From the NCBI GenBank assembly GCA_039519185.1, contig CM076854.1, forward strand, positions 13,427,192 to 13,491,191: 64,000 nucleotides of DNA. Direction: 5' to 3'. Made by a program: the position numbers and the translations under genes. Each line of letters begins with the position of its first letter. Position 1 is the first letter of the stretch. The notes beneath the pieces were generated by a model. It was given only the letters and a program-made list of their open reading frames with translations, was not told the DNA's origin and did not search any database. Below are positions 1-10,376 of this stretch, piece after piece. Source of the stretch: Astragalus membranaceus (taxonomy: Eukaryota; Streptophyta; Magnoliopsida; Fabales; Fabaceae).

Positions 1-919
1 TTTTAGTGTCAAAATGGGTGATTATGACGATGATGCCCTTAGTGGCTAGTTAAATGAAGTTTTTGCCCTTAGTGGCTATTGTTTGATTGATGACGTTTGT
101 GGATAAGCGAAGATGATAATAAGCGACGATGATAATAAGCGACGATGAAATATAGCGACGTTGTTGTGTGTAATTATGAATTGACAGGTGTTGTGCCTCT
201 TATTTGGCAAATTGGTAAGTGACGTTGATTGTGATTGTGGGTTTGTGTGTGGTGCATGTCATAGTGTCTCATGTATTCCATGTGCATGAACCCAGCGACG
301 ATGAGGCCATAAAGGCTAAGCGACGATGATGAAAGGTACCTCATGCATATGCCCGCGAGTGGGTTGCATTTCATATAGTCACATGACATCGTGATGAGTT
401 GTTGTAATGACGTAATTGATGATTTGTGATGTGGTTACTCTAGTGCTGTGACTTGACTTATTGCTTATCATGTGATTTATTATATGGATTGAATTGAACT
501 CACCCTTCTGTTTGAATGTTACCCCTATGCGGTAACGTGCAGGTGATCACGAGTAAAGACCTAGGTATCTTCACTAATTTTGAGTCGGGTCGTCATGCTC
601 TGATACGTAGCACTCAGGGGGGAAACGAACTCGATGTTTTAAGACTATTTTGGTTGTTATATGTTATTTGATGGTTTTCTCTTATTTATACTTTCCGCTA
701 CGTAGTTGGTTTTATTGATGTCACGGTTGTGGTGACGATGACTGATACTTGAGTTTTTCCCCATTGGGGGCGTGTTACGTATTGCACACTTATTGACGTT
801 GAACTGTTTTATTGAAGTACGATGTTTTATTCGAAGTATGTGTAACATTCCTTGCGATGAAAGAAATTTTGAAACTCTGATTTTTACAAACAATTAACGG
901 GTAGAAAAGGGGTGTTACA
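1..919 (+). repeat. Element A 5' LTR (3' part only)
   Basis: From about 105 onward this matches 4575-5409 with few differences and ends in GGTGTTACA just before the primer-binding site. The first ~100 bases, with two copies of a 'gcccttagtggct' motif, have no counterpart at that place in the 3' LTR, so the copies differ by an indel. The motif AGCGACGATGA recurs at about 113-150 and 294-328; the 3' LTR has one extra 'gaggccataaagnctaagcgacgat' type unit near 4790. Confidence 0.85.
518..536 (+). promoter_or_regulatory. Conserved LTR hairpin (A, 5' LTR)
   Basis: GTTACC, a seven-base loop CCTATGC, then GGTAAC, followed five bases later by the acceptor-like CAG|GT. The same structure is in every sufficiently complete chromovirus LTR of the window. 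Its role is unknown. Confidence 0.6.
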
Positions 920-923
920 TTAG

Positions 924-935
924 TGGTATCAGAGC
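924..935 (+). other. Primer-binding site, element A
   Basis: TGGTATCAGAGC, complementary to the 3' part of plant initiator methionine tRNA, begins five bases after the end of the 5' LTR. It is the expected minus-strand DNA priming site. Confidence 0.9.
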
Positions 936-1135
936 AATGGTTGGTCCGTCCGGCCGAGTCGTCGAGTCGTTGTGTCGGTTAACGACCAACTGTTGTCTTT
1001 TGAATCTAACAGTTGTTTGTGTTGTACTAACGCTTCTGCAGGTGAAGGTAAAACAAAAATTGCTAATGGTAAGAGTACTAGTGGGGGAGATGTCCCTACT
1101 AGGATTGTGTGCTGGTATTGTGTGTTTTACCGTGA
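936..1135 (+). pseudogene. Leader plus gag zinc-knuckle remnant, element A
   Basis: A leader with a 'CLCC' tract resembles the leader upstream of gag in element B (59580-59690 on the minus strand). It runs straight into a stretch at about 1040-1115 translating to GKTKIANGKSTSGGDVPTRI, matching the linker before the first zinc knuckle of gag in B and C (GKPKAADGKRTSGGDAPAGI in B). A knuckle start 'VCWYC' follows and then similarity is lost. The gag N-terminus and everything after the first knuckle are missing, so this is a deletion derivative. No functional protein is expected. Confidence 0.65.
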
Positions 1136-2940
1136 TTCTGTGTGTGAACCCTGTCTCTTTTGTTTTGGTTCATGTTGTTGACTTTCTGGTTGTGTGGTCC
1201 TTATTGTTGACCTCCATGTTGCATGTCGTTAAATGAACTGCCCCGTTGCTTAGTGATCGCATGTGTATTGATTGCTGAACTATTTTAATTGATTGACACC
1301 AAGCCTTACTTAAAACTCTCTTGTAGTGTGTCTTGCTGTTAAGGATAACTGTATAGGTAAAATGGTTTTTTCTGATTCACTTGTTGTTGTTACTTGTCGA
1401 TAACATGCAATAATGTTTTGTTTGATAACATACAAATAATGTTTTGATTTAGTATTGAACCTTGTGTGTTCTTCATGATATTCATTGATTGCGAACTTGT
1501 TTTGTTAAATTGTGTTAAGTTGTTTTTTTTTATCACCCTCAGTAAAGACATCCATGCTTAAAAATGTTGAGTCTTGCATCCCTTGACTTATAACTATTTT
1601 CTATTGAAGGGTTAAATTTGCTATCACCAGAAATTGACTTATGCATGTTAGTTGGCCTATCTTTCTTTACCTTGTGTCTCTGATTGTTTTGTCATGCAAT
1701 GCTGTGAGTTTAGAGTCTTCACGAATTGCTTTACAATGATGCTTACAGCTTAGTAATTTTTTGCACTTGAATTTTTTTGTCAAAGTTTTTGGTTAATACT
1801 TCTTGAATTGTGTTATGTGGTTTTAGAACCTAAGAATAAAAAGATTTTGCGAACTGCTTGTGAAATCTTGTTAAACAATTTTAATGTCGGATACCAATAT
1901 TGATATTAAAATTATTTTGATGCTAGCTGTGTGTAAGGTTCTTACCGTAACGTCTTCTTGATTTCATATTGGTATTGTATACCAAATGTTTTATGAACTC
2001 CTCGGTAGTGTGTTTTAATGTTCGAAAACTGAGTACAATGAAAAGTTGCTTTGCGGAATTATTTTTTTAAGTCACTACCTCGCTATTAACCGCTGTGGCG
2101 TCTTAAATCAATAAAAGTGAAAATGTGTTTGTTCAAATGCTGTGACCTTGTTTCCAACTTGAAGGTGCCTTTTGTAAATCAAGCATAACGATTTTTTTTT
2201 TAACAGTAGGCTGTGTTATCACTACTTTCGTTTTCTTCCCTATTTGCTCGATTTTTCTCAAGGTGTGATCTTGAGCGCTTGAAAAATTTATGACATGATT
2301 TTAGTCGTCACCTCTTGATTTATGCTATGTGCTTTTGCTTTCTGAAACGTAAAGTAATTTCCGAAAGTGTTGTCGAACATCTAATAAAACGGTTTTATGG
2401 TGGGAGGACGATATTAGCGTTGAAAAATTATTTTTAATAGATGGACACTGATCCTGTGTCAAGTTTTGCTACGATATTTGATCGCACAATGATGCTTACG
2501 TGGATTGGTCTCTCTAAATATCTTAATGCTTTGACTACTGTTTTCATTTTGTTAAACTATTTCTCCCTATACCAAACTATAATGGTGGTCATCATTATCT
2601 CTAAAAGGCTATTATTACTATTTTTGTGATTGGTGACATTTCCTACTTGCGAAATTTATTTTCCAGAAAATATATTATTGACTTCGTCCGAAAAGTCGAC
2701 TATGTTTTACGTTAGTTGTTTTGTATGTCCCTGACTGTTCTGACATGCAACGTTGAGAGAGTTCAGAGTCCTCGTGAGTTATTTTACAGTTCCATGCTGC
2801 ATGATAATAACCATGAATAAAAGTTGCCTGTACTGAATTTTCATGATTTTGTGCTAGCAGTTACATTTCTCTACCGTATGTGCGACGTGAATGCTTGATA
2901 TTGTGCGCGTGGAATTTTGACAACATTCTGAGTGGTTTCT
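1136..2940 (+). repeat. Non-coding interior of element A
   Basis: AT-rich sequence with no ORF of convincing length and no recognisable retroelement domain. It contains an imperfect internal repeat: a stretch near 1688-1745 ('catgcaatgctgtgagtt...') resembles one near 2738-2800 ('catgcaacgttgagagag...'), about 1.05 kb apart. I recognise no gene capture. Confidence 0.5.
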
Positions 2941-3650
2941 CCTGAGTGGTTTTGAAAAACCTTGAAAAGATAAATTGTACATCTCATGTTGTTGTTTTCG
3001 TAAAAATGAATGTTGCCGTTTCCTGAAAATTCCCAGTTGCTGCTTTCAGAAAAATGATCGTTACTGTTTTTCAGAAGATTATCGTTACTGTTTTCGAAAA
3101 ATTGTTGTCACTGTTTTCCGGAAATAATCGTTGCTGTTTTCTGAAGACCATTGCTGCTGCTATCTGATAATAATTGTTACTGGCCCCGAAAATTACTGTT
3201 ACTGTTCTCAATTTTATGCGCTGCTCCGTGTATCTTGTTGTTTTTGATATGTTGTCCGTTGAACCTTGGTTGACGTTTGTGGAAATATGTTATGTGATCG
3301 TATAATATGTGCCAATTTGTTGCTGTTGTCGAAGGCGCTTGCCCTCGGGCGCGCCGTGCCTGTTTTGCTGTTTTGCTTGCGGCGCCTTAGCGCCCACCGT
3401 TGTGACTAAGTTGTTAGTCCTGATGCTGCTGATTGTTATCGTAATTGTTGAGGTTGTGGTTGTTGCCATGTCGTATGCTGATGTTTTGCTTTTCTTGTTG
3501 TGGGTACCGCCGAATGGCCCGCGTTGTCGTCGATTTATGTTGTCGGCCGGTGGCCATTGTTGTTGAATTGCATTGTGTGCACTCTGTGAGTCTTGCATTG
3601 ATGATGTGATGGTCGGTATACATTGTGTCCGTAAGGGTAGATGAGTGAGG
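2941..3650 (+). repeat. E-LTR-like segment with degenerate minisatellite inside element A
   Basis: At about 2985-3210 a degenerate ~30-base unit 'gttactgttttcngaaaat' repeats six or seven times. It is followed by gcgcc-containing sequence and by 'cggccggtggccattgttg' near 3543. The same order (ttgctg/tgaaaat minisatellite, gcgcc motifs, ggccggtggc) is found in the LTR of element E at 63050-63640. This part of A therefore looks related to another chromovirus LTR. The ORFs crossing it are not gene-like. Confidence 0.5.
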
Positions 3651-3968
3651 TAGAACCCAAGTCAGCTTATCAGAGTAGCGCAGCGGAATTTTGGCAGGTT
3701 ATATTAGGAAGGAACTCTAATAGAGTTTTGGGGTGATACCGTCGTGATTGCGCTCAAAAACCCTACCGGAGGACCTGAGGGAGGAGAGGTCTGGTTGATA
3801 TTTCCGGAGTTACCTGGCCGAGTAAGTAGGAGGGATGGCCACCCAATCACTGATCGCCGGTAATCAAGGAAATAATGATCAGCGTGTTGGATTGTTAGTT
3901 TGTTAGTGGAGGAGAGTTGGCTTAGGCAGTTAAATTTCGAGGACGAAATATTCTAAGTGGGGGAGAGT
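3651..3968 (+). other. 3' interior end of element A with polypurine tract
   Basis: Contains the pol-terminal motif TTCGAGGACGAA at 3937-3948 and the polypurine tract AAGTGGGGGAGAGT at 3955-3968, which abuts the 3' LTR and would prime plus-strand DNA synthesis. The rest (3651-3930) is non-coding. Confidence 0.75.
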
Positions 3969-5409
3969 TGTAACACCCTAAATATTTAATTAATTTATTT
4001 AATTAAGTATTTAGGAATTTATTTTAATTAATTGGATATAATTTAATTAAGTGAAATTATGTTAAAATGGTGTAGGTGGTATTAGAGGGTGGAGGCGCCA
4101 ATTAGATGAACTTGGGCTTAAGTGAAAAGCCCAAGCCCATGATCCAATGTAATAGGCGAAGTGCTAAGTCTTTTGGGTTTACGGTTTTGGCTAGGCATTT
4201 GCGAATTCAGAATAGAGAAAAGAGAGAGGGAGAGCGCCGTAGGGAGAGGAGAAGGAGGAGAAGAAGTCGCAAGCTCAAGGAGGAGGAAGACGTGATTTTG
4301 TTGCTGTGGTTTCGTTCGTGATTGTCTCTAGGGCTTCTGTTCTTCAAATCCAAGGTAAGGAGAGTTCTATCTTTCTATATAATAGATGTTCATGATAGGT
4401 TGTAAGTTAGGGTTACCCTAGATCTATTCATGTCCTTGATTTGGGTGTAATTTCATGTTTGGTTAGTGATATATATATGTGATCTTCATGAATTGTGGCT
4501 GAAAATCCATTTTTGGTTGTGGCATGGGCGCCTAGGGCGCCATATGTTTGATTTTGTGTTGCTGGAATTGTTGCTGGATGATAATAAGCGACGATGATAA
4601 TAAGCGACGATGAAATATAGCGACGTTGTTGTGTGTAATTATGAATTGACAGGTGCTGTGCCTCTTATTTGGCAAATTGGTAAGTGACGTTGACTGTGAT
4701 TGTGGGTTTGTGTGTGGTGCATGTCATAGTGTCTCATGTATTCCATGTGCATGAACCCAGCGACGATGAGGCCATAAAGGCTAAGCGACGATGAGGCCAT
4801 AAAGACTAAGCGACGATGATGAAAGGTACCTCATGCATATGCCCGCGAGTGGGTTGCATTTCATATAGTCACATGACATCGTGATGAGTTGTTGTAATGA
4901 CGTAATTGATGATTTGTGATGTGGTTACTCTAGTGCTGTGACTTGACTTATTGCTTATCATGTGATTTATTATATGGATTGAATTGAACTCACCCTTCTG
5001 TTTGAATGTTACCCCTATGCGGTAACGTGTAGGTGATCACGAGTGAAGACCTAGGTATCTTCACTAATTTTGAGTCGGGTCGTCATGCTCTGATACGTAG
5101 CACTCAGGGGGGAAACGAACTCGATGTTTTAAGTCTATTTTGGTTGTTATATGTTATTTGATGGTTTTCTCTTATTTATACTTTCCGCTGCGTAGTTGGT
5201 TTTATTGATGTCACGGTTGTGGTGACGATGACTGATACTTGAGTTTTTCCCCATTGGGGGCGTGTTACGTATTGCACACTTATTGACGTTGAACTGTTTT
5301 ATTGAAGTACGATGTTTTATTTAAAGTATGTGTAACATTCCTTGCGATGAAAGAAATTTTGAAACTCTGATTTTTACAAACAATTAACGGGTAGAAAAGG
5401 GGTGTTACA
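3969..5409 (+). repeat. Element A 3' LTR
   Basis: 1,441 bases, TGTAACACCC to GGTGTTACA. Sense-strand features are a purine-rich leader (4210-4290), a donor-like AAG|GTAAGG at 4352-4360, AGCGACGATGA repeats at 4580-4820, and a hairpin with acceptor-like TAG|GT near 5030. The short ORF at 4106-4321 is arginine-rich only because of the purine-rich leader, and I do not treat it as a gene. Confidence 0.9.
5008..5026 (+). promoter_or_regulatory. Conserved LTR hairpin (A, 3' LTR)
   Basis: Identical stem and loop to 518-536. The following acceptor-like site is changed from GTGCAG|GT to GTGTAG|GT, which still ends in AG. Confidence 0.6.
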
Positions 5410-5411
5410 AT

Positions 5412-5575
5412 GTAACAGCCCAGGTCCAACGCATTGGCCACCCCGGCACTATTACATCACGGTCTTCTCTACCCCTCTTGTAGAATTTTTGCCTTCCGTG
5501 GGAATCGAACCTTGCACCTGAGGCATAAGTGCAAGTTAAACACACCTCCCACTACCAATTGATCCATATCACTTG
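5412..5575 (-). mobile_element. Possible tRNA-derived SINE or pol III-type fragment
   Basis: On the minus strand, GGATCAATTGGTAGTGGG (about 5549-5566) fits an RNA polymerase III A box. GGTTCGATTCCCAC (5499-5512) is a near-perfect B box, spaced about as in a tRNA gene. About 85 bases of unrelated sequence follow, ending 'ggacctgggctgttaca'. No complete tRNA cloverleaf is visible, and I see no poly(A) tail or target-site duplication. A SINE is the best reading; a decayed tRNA-like fragment is the alternative. Confidence 0.5.
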
Positions 5576-5767
5576 CTAGATGCACCTCCTGGTTTTGCTA
5601 ATGGGACCTTCTTGTTAACTCCAGAACAGTTGCCCCCCAAGCCGAGACTATTCCGAAGGATGGTCTTGGCTTGAAGGATTTTCGTCGGTTTGCCGGATCT
5701 GTGAGGTTACGCGGGACACTGCCTTTGTACAACCGTGTTCTTTCATTTTCACTCTCTAGAGTAAAAA
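5576..5767. other. Unassigned spacer
   Basis: No recognisable gene or element. On the minus strand it is open and in frame with the adjoining repeat ORF that stops at 5598. Confidence 0.4.
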
Positions 5768-6316
5768 AAGAGGGTGGCGCCCTCATGGGCGCCTTGTGAT
5801 GGGCGAGTTGCAAATGGGGGAGTGGCGCCCTCATGGGCGCCTTGTGCTCGATGGTTTGCATGAGAGGGATTGGCGCCCTCATGGGCGCCTTGCACTTGGT
5901 GATTTGCACATCGGGGAGAGGTGCCCTCATGGGCGCTTTGTGCTCGATGTTTTGTATGAGAGAGGTTGGCGCCCTCATGGGTGCCTTGTACTTGGTGATT
6001 CGCACATCGGGGAGAGGTGCCCTCATGGGCGCTTTGTGCTCGATGTTTTGTATGAGAGAGGTTGGCGCCCTCATGGTTGCCTTGTAGTTGGTGATTCGCA
6101 CATCGGGGAAAGGTGCCCTCATGGGCGCTTTGTGCTCGATGTTTTGTATGAGAGAGGTTGGCGCCCTCATGGGTGCCTTGTACTTGGTGATTCGCCTAAG
6201 TAAGAGAGTGGCGCCCTCGTGGGCGCCTTGTGCTTTATGTATTGCACTAGTGAGGTTGTCGCCCTCATAGGTGCCTTGCACTTGGTAATTCGCCCAAGTA
6301 AGAGAGTGGCGCCCTC
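5768..6316. repeat. GGCGCCCTCATGGGCGCC minisatellite
   Basis: About a dozen copies of a near-palindromic core (variants of GGCGCCCTCATGGGCGCC) separated by two alternating spacers, 'ttgtgctcgatgttttg...' and 'ttgtacttggtgattcg...'. The higher-order period is about 96 bases, which keeps one minus-strand frame open (5598-6329) with a KAPMRAP motif every 14-17 residues. The array is broken at 6316 by element B, so its last five bases CCCTC (6312-6316) should be B's target site. Confidence 0.8.
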
Positions 6317-6744
6317 TGTAACACCCCATTTCTACCGGGTAAAATAATACGAAAATCAGGGTTTATAAAAATTTCCAACATACAATGGAGTGTCACACTT
6401 GCTTCGTAAAAACAACAAACAGGTTAATTCGCCTGTGAAGACGGATACATAACACTTACTTTTGGATGAACCGATAAAAAACCTTTTAGTCTTTAAAAAT
6501 AAATCATGTTCATTACTACGCAGCGGATTCGCAACAAAATCAATTCAAATAAACGTGGCGTCTTTAACTAACTTAAGACAGTTCAAAAACGACAAAGTAA
6601 CAACTTAAGGTTCCAACAACAAAATAACATAGTAAACAATAATGAAAACAAGTGTTCATTTTCACCCCGAGTGTTACGTATCAGAGCGACGACACCGACT
6701 CGATCAAACGAAGGTACACAGCCTTCATTCATGGTTACCTGCAC

Positions 6745-6764
6745 GTTACCAACATAGGGGTAAC
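6745..6764 (-). promoter_or_regulatory. Conserved LTR hairpin (B, 3' LTR)
   Basis: Six-base stem GTTACC/GGTAAC with an eight-base loop, one base longer than in A and C. Confidence 0.6.
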
Positions 6765-7239
6765 ATTCAAACAGAAGGGGTGAGATATCAAACCATATAA
6801 TAGGACATATGAAAAACAATATATTAGAATCAGAGGATCTAAATTAACCACTTCTCAGGCAACAATCAACTTCGATCAATCACAGTTATCAACATAGTCA
6901 CTTAAGGGTGCAATATGAATGCGACTCAATACTATGCACATGCAAGTGGTACCATCGGAGCAGAACTCCCAACGTAAAAATCTGCCAATAAATAGAGGCA
7001 TCAACAAGGCATAAGCCTTCAACGTAAATTCAACATGATTTGCCAGTCCAGGCCAACGTGGGGTGCTATGCATGCGATGCGATGATAAATACTCAGGCAG
7101 TCAATGACAATGGTTACATAGCAGCACAACAACAACGAGATCTCAACGTTGGCCATAGGCCTACAACATAACACCTGCCAATAAATAGAGGCAAATCCAA
7201 GTAGGTGCAACATTATCAATAGTTCAACCAACGGTTAAC

Positions 7240-7370
7240 AACTTATCAACAACAATTCAACAACTTAGCAACTTATCAACAATTTAGCAACTTATCAACA
7301 AATTAGCAATTTATCAACAATTTAGCAACTTATCAACAATTTAGCAACTTATCAACCATTTAGCAACCGT
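7240..7370. repeat. AACTTATCAACAATTTAGC tandem repeat in B LTR
   Basis: A ~20-base unit 'caacaatttagcaacttat' repeats about six times. The counterpart is at 60550-60675 in the 5' LTR. Confidence 0.75.
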
Positions 7371-7436
7371 GGCCTAAATATATACATTCAAAATCAACGA
7401 TTCGTTTCAAGCAACAACCATAGGATTCACCCTTGG

Positions 7437-8195
7437 GCAGCCACACTTGGTGCCCTTAGCGCCCACTGCGCCCAGCACAACACAGGGTAGCCACACTTGG
7501 CGCCCACTACGCCCAGAACAACAACAGGGCAGCCACACTTGGCGCCCTTGGCGCCCACAGCGCCCAGCAGCAACACAGGGCAGCCACAACATTGGCGCCC
7601 TTAGCGCCCATTGCGCCCAGAACAACAACAGGGCAGCCACACTTGGCGCCCTTGGCGCCCACTGCGCCCAGAACAACAACAGGGCAGCCACACTTGGCGC
7701 CCTTGGCGCCCAGCAGCAACATAGGGCAGCCACAGCATTGGCGCCCTTGGCGCCCAACAACAGAACAGGGCAGCCAACATGGCGCCCAGCAACAGAACAG
7801 GGCAGCCAACATGGCGCCCATGGCGCCCAGTGCGCCAGAACATCAATATCAACGACAGGGCAGCCAGACTTGGCGCCCAGAGCGCCAGAAACAGCAACGG
7901 GCAGCCAGACATTGGCGCCCTTGGCGCCCAGTGCGCCAGAACAACACAGGCAGCCACAACATTGGCGCCCTTGGCGCCTAGTGCGCCAGAACAACACTGG
8001 GCAGCCACAACATTGGCGCCCTTGGCGCCCAGTGCGCCAGAACAACACATGGCAGCCACAAATTGGCGCCCTTGGCGCCAGCAACCAGCGGCCAGCAACA
8101 ACCACAATCGGCGCCCATGGCGCCCAGGACCAGCGAACAACAAAGTGGCGCCGAGGACGGCGCCCAGCAACCTGCGACCAACAAGATGGCGCCCA
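7437..8195. repeat. GGCGCC-rich array, B 3' LTR
   Basis: Roughly a dozen or more degenerate ~55-60 base units of the type 'cacttggcgcccttggcgccca...cgcccagaacaacaacagggcagc'. The ORFs across it are low-complexity and appear in several frames on both strands, so they are not coding. Confidence 0.85.
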
Positions 8196-8526
8196 GGACA
8201 GATTTTTGGTTCCCAATCATCAACAAACATGTTCACACATCATCAATAGGTAACAAACATCATAAATAGGATTCAGTATCAACATTTAGGGTTCAATATC
8301 TACAACTAGGGTTTTCAAGAATTAACAACACCTAGGGTTCCTTAACCTTCCTACATAAAGCCCTTCATATACCCGATTATAGAGTTAGAACCCCACCCTT
8401 ACCTTGGAGTGAAGTTGAAACTCTCCTTGGTCCTTGCCCTAGCTCTCTCTTCGCCGCCCCCTCGTTGCTCTTCTCTCCAAATTCTTATTTTTTTCTTCTA
8501 AAAATGAGCATGCCCTAAAATAAAAC

Positions 8527-8535
8527 CTATTTATA
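8527..8535 (-). promoter_or_regulatory. TATA box, B 3' LTR
   Basis: TATAAATAG on the minus strand, followed downstream by a purine-rich leader and the donor-like site. It is a plausible LTR promoter core. Confidence 0.55.
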
Positions 8536-8735
8536 ATTTATTTAGTCTTATGGGCTTTCTCATACACTTATGCGACTTTAGCTTCATGGGCCTTCTTTAC
8601 ACCCCCTTATTTTACTACTCCTAACACCAACAATAGGCCCACATACGAAAATATATTTTTACTCTAATATTTTCTTACAACTTAATTTCCTAAATAATTC
8701 AATTAAATAATTAATTAAACATTCGGGGCGTTACA

Positions 8736-8750
8736 ACTCTCCCCCACTTA
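8736..8750 (-). other. Polypurine tract, element B
   Basis: TAAGTGGGGGAGAGT on the minus strand, directly next to the 3' LTR. Its TAA is also the likely stop of the polyprotein. Confidence 0.85.
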
Positions 8751-8996
8751 GAGTATTTTCGTCCTCGAAAATTTACCTGACTTGAACAACTCGGGATAAG
8801 ATTCCCATGTCATGCACTACTTTCACCAAAGCGATCTCTTTGCCTCTTAGAGTCTTCACCTCATGATCCTCGATTCGCACAGGCATCGTCTCCATAGTGA
8901 GATTATCCCGTACTTGCACATCATCCATATGAATTATATGAGATGGATCTGAAATGTACTTTCGAAGTTGCGACACATGAAACACATCATGCAAAT
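8748..8996 (-). pseudogene. Element B integrase C-terminus with chromodomain-like tail
   Basis: Continues the integrase segment at 10377-10804 across the solo LTR. It starts HDVFHVSQLRKY and runs through VRDNLTMETMPVRIEDHE and LRGKEIALVKVV, which in chromoviruses leads into a chromodomain-type module that tethers integrase to chromatin. Compared with element C (13496-13800), a short stretch after LVKVV is deleted and the frame shifts, so the open frame ends VVQVR. The original end (...FSRTK) is still visible in another frame before the TAA at 8748. Confidence 0.75.
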
Positions 8997-10376
8997 TGTT
9001 GCGTGAAAACGTTGATAGTGCAAGTATACACTGTCAACAAGTAATATAGAGTAAGTGAGATCGTTCCCACGAGGAATTATGCTAAATAACGAGAGTTTAA
9101 TTTGATTAACAATTTAGTGAGGAAAGTAAATGACACACAAGTTTTGGGCAACATAAACAGTAGTAAAAAGTAAAGGGTAATGGAAATCAGTGATGAGAAC
9201 AAGTCAAGATGCATTCACTTCAGTAGCTTCATTAAAATGTGATTAAGGGTACGTTCAATGCTGCAGCATTAGGTGCTGCAACAATAAGACGTTATTCTCT
9301 CGAATACTTCACACTAGGTTTCCTTGCAAGAGTTTATCTCTAAACCCTAAAGAAGTACCTCCTAGGCTGCTTGAGCACCGGCAGTGTTCACCTTATGGGT
9401 TATGCCCTCCTATCTCTAGGGTTAAGCAAGGAACATCAAGATCTCTCGTTAATGTTCACTACCCATATTACCTTGTGAGATAAATTTACAAACCATCTCT
9501 GAATTTATAAATGCTATTTAGAATAGGCGCACCATTCCTACTCTAAAATGGAAATATTTTCACACACAAGATAAAATGCATAACATTGAACATACTTCAT
9601 TAATCACATAGTAATTTAGCTACATCAGATCCAGCATCTCAACTATGAGTATTTAGCTCATATTGAGCTTGCAAAACATGGAAAATAACTTAAACAAAAT
9701 AGTAGAAGTCATATTACAAATTTCAAGGTAAGAAATGATACTACGAAGAGAGAACAGTAGGAGAGCTCCAAGGATGACAATGGAGGACTGATGCAGCTCG
9801 TCCAAGTAGAATCCCCCGAGAAAAATGTAACTCCAATGATGCTGCAGCAAGAGTCTCAGCAATGGAAGTGTTTGGTAGTGAAGGGTGAGCTTTTGCACGC
9901 AAGAGGAGCTATCTCTAAACTTCCTCTGACGGCGGAGCATATTAATGAAGAAAGGGAAACGTCCTTATATAGTGTCTCCTTGCACACAACCCTAAAATGA
10001 TGTCCTTTTTGGGAAAATGCTTCCTAGGTTAAAGGGCAATTGTGGGAAACCAACATTAGGTCATATCTTTCCGTGCCATACAGCTCTGACACCTGTCCTT
10101 GCCTTGATTTCCGTGTTTTCCGCACTCCCCTTGAGCTTTCTCTCTCATCTTCCGCATTTCCACTATTGCGCACGCACCTACTGCTGCAGCACTGACACTT
10201 AAACATAATTAAATGCATTAAGGGCATCAAAATGCCCACATTAAAGCAATTCATTCCTGCACCATTATTTCTAACCTAAACACATAATTACTTCATAATT
10301 TACACAACAAGTTTATTAAATCACTTAAATTCAAGCTAAAAAGGCAAGTAATAACCATCATAAAAGATGGTTATCA
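8997..10376 (-). mobile_element. Athila-like solo LTR in element B
   Basis: 1,380 bases, TGTTGCGTG...TTATCA, flanked by perfect five-base duplications CAAAT (8992-8996 and 10377-10381). Its start resembles the LTR of the complete Athila-like element (TGTTGTGCGAAAAGG, 'gtgcaagtatacac', 'caacaagtaatata', 'cgttcccac'), so it is a related but different family in the same orientation. It carries gctgcagc motifs (9260-9285, 10180-10195) where the larger family has cgctgtagcg. A single LTR with no interior points to LTR-LTR recombination. ORFs inside are not gene-like. Confidence 0.88.

Larger units (their letters stand above)
1..5409 (+). mobile_element. Element A: chromovirus-type LTR retrotransposon, non-autonomous, 5' end outside window
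   Basis: Two matching LTRs (1-919, cut by the window edge, and 3969-5409) flank a 3.05 kb interior. The interior has a tRNA-iMet-type primer-binding site at its left end and a purine tract at its right end, so the element reads on the plus strand. LTR ends are TGTAACACC/GGTGTTACA. The motif TTCGAGGACGAA at 3937-3948 just before the purine tract matches the end of pol in Tekay/Del-like chromoviruses, including elements B and C here. Only a gag remnant is left; protease, reverse transcriptase and integrase are absent. Any movement would have depended on proteins from a related element. Confidence 0.85.
6317..8735 (-). repeat. Element B 3' LTR
   Basis: 2,419 bases; in plus coordinates it starts TGTAACACCCC and ends GGGGCGTTACA. 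On the sense (minus) strand it holds, in order, a TATA box (8527-8535), a purine-rich leader, a donor-like AAG|GTAAGG (about 8396-8405), the GGCGCC array (7437-8195), and a hairpin with acceptor-like CAG|GT (6735-6764). The long overlapping ORFs here on both strands come from the GC-rich array. Confidence 0.9.

Noticed and set aside
937..1236. ORF of 99 codons at the start of the A interior
   Set aside because: It is out of frame with the gag remnant at 972-1115, whose similarity to B and C lies in the other frame.
5499..5566. A functional tRNA gene on the minus strand
   Set aside because: A and B boxes are present, but I could not fold acceptor and anticodon stems, so only a SINE or tRNA-like fragment is supported.
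5768..6316. CRISPR-like appearance (regular palindromic core with alternating spacers)
   Set aside because: The spacers are themselves repeated, the context is a plant retrotransposon nest and there are no cas genes. It is a minisatellite.
7407..8269. Several overlapping ORFs of 100-270 codons on both strands
   Set aside because: They all lie in the GGCGCC array of the B LTR. Products are Ala/Pro/Trp/Gln or Gly/Cys/Leu-rich and occur in multiple frames on both strands.
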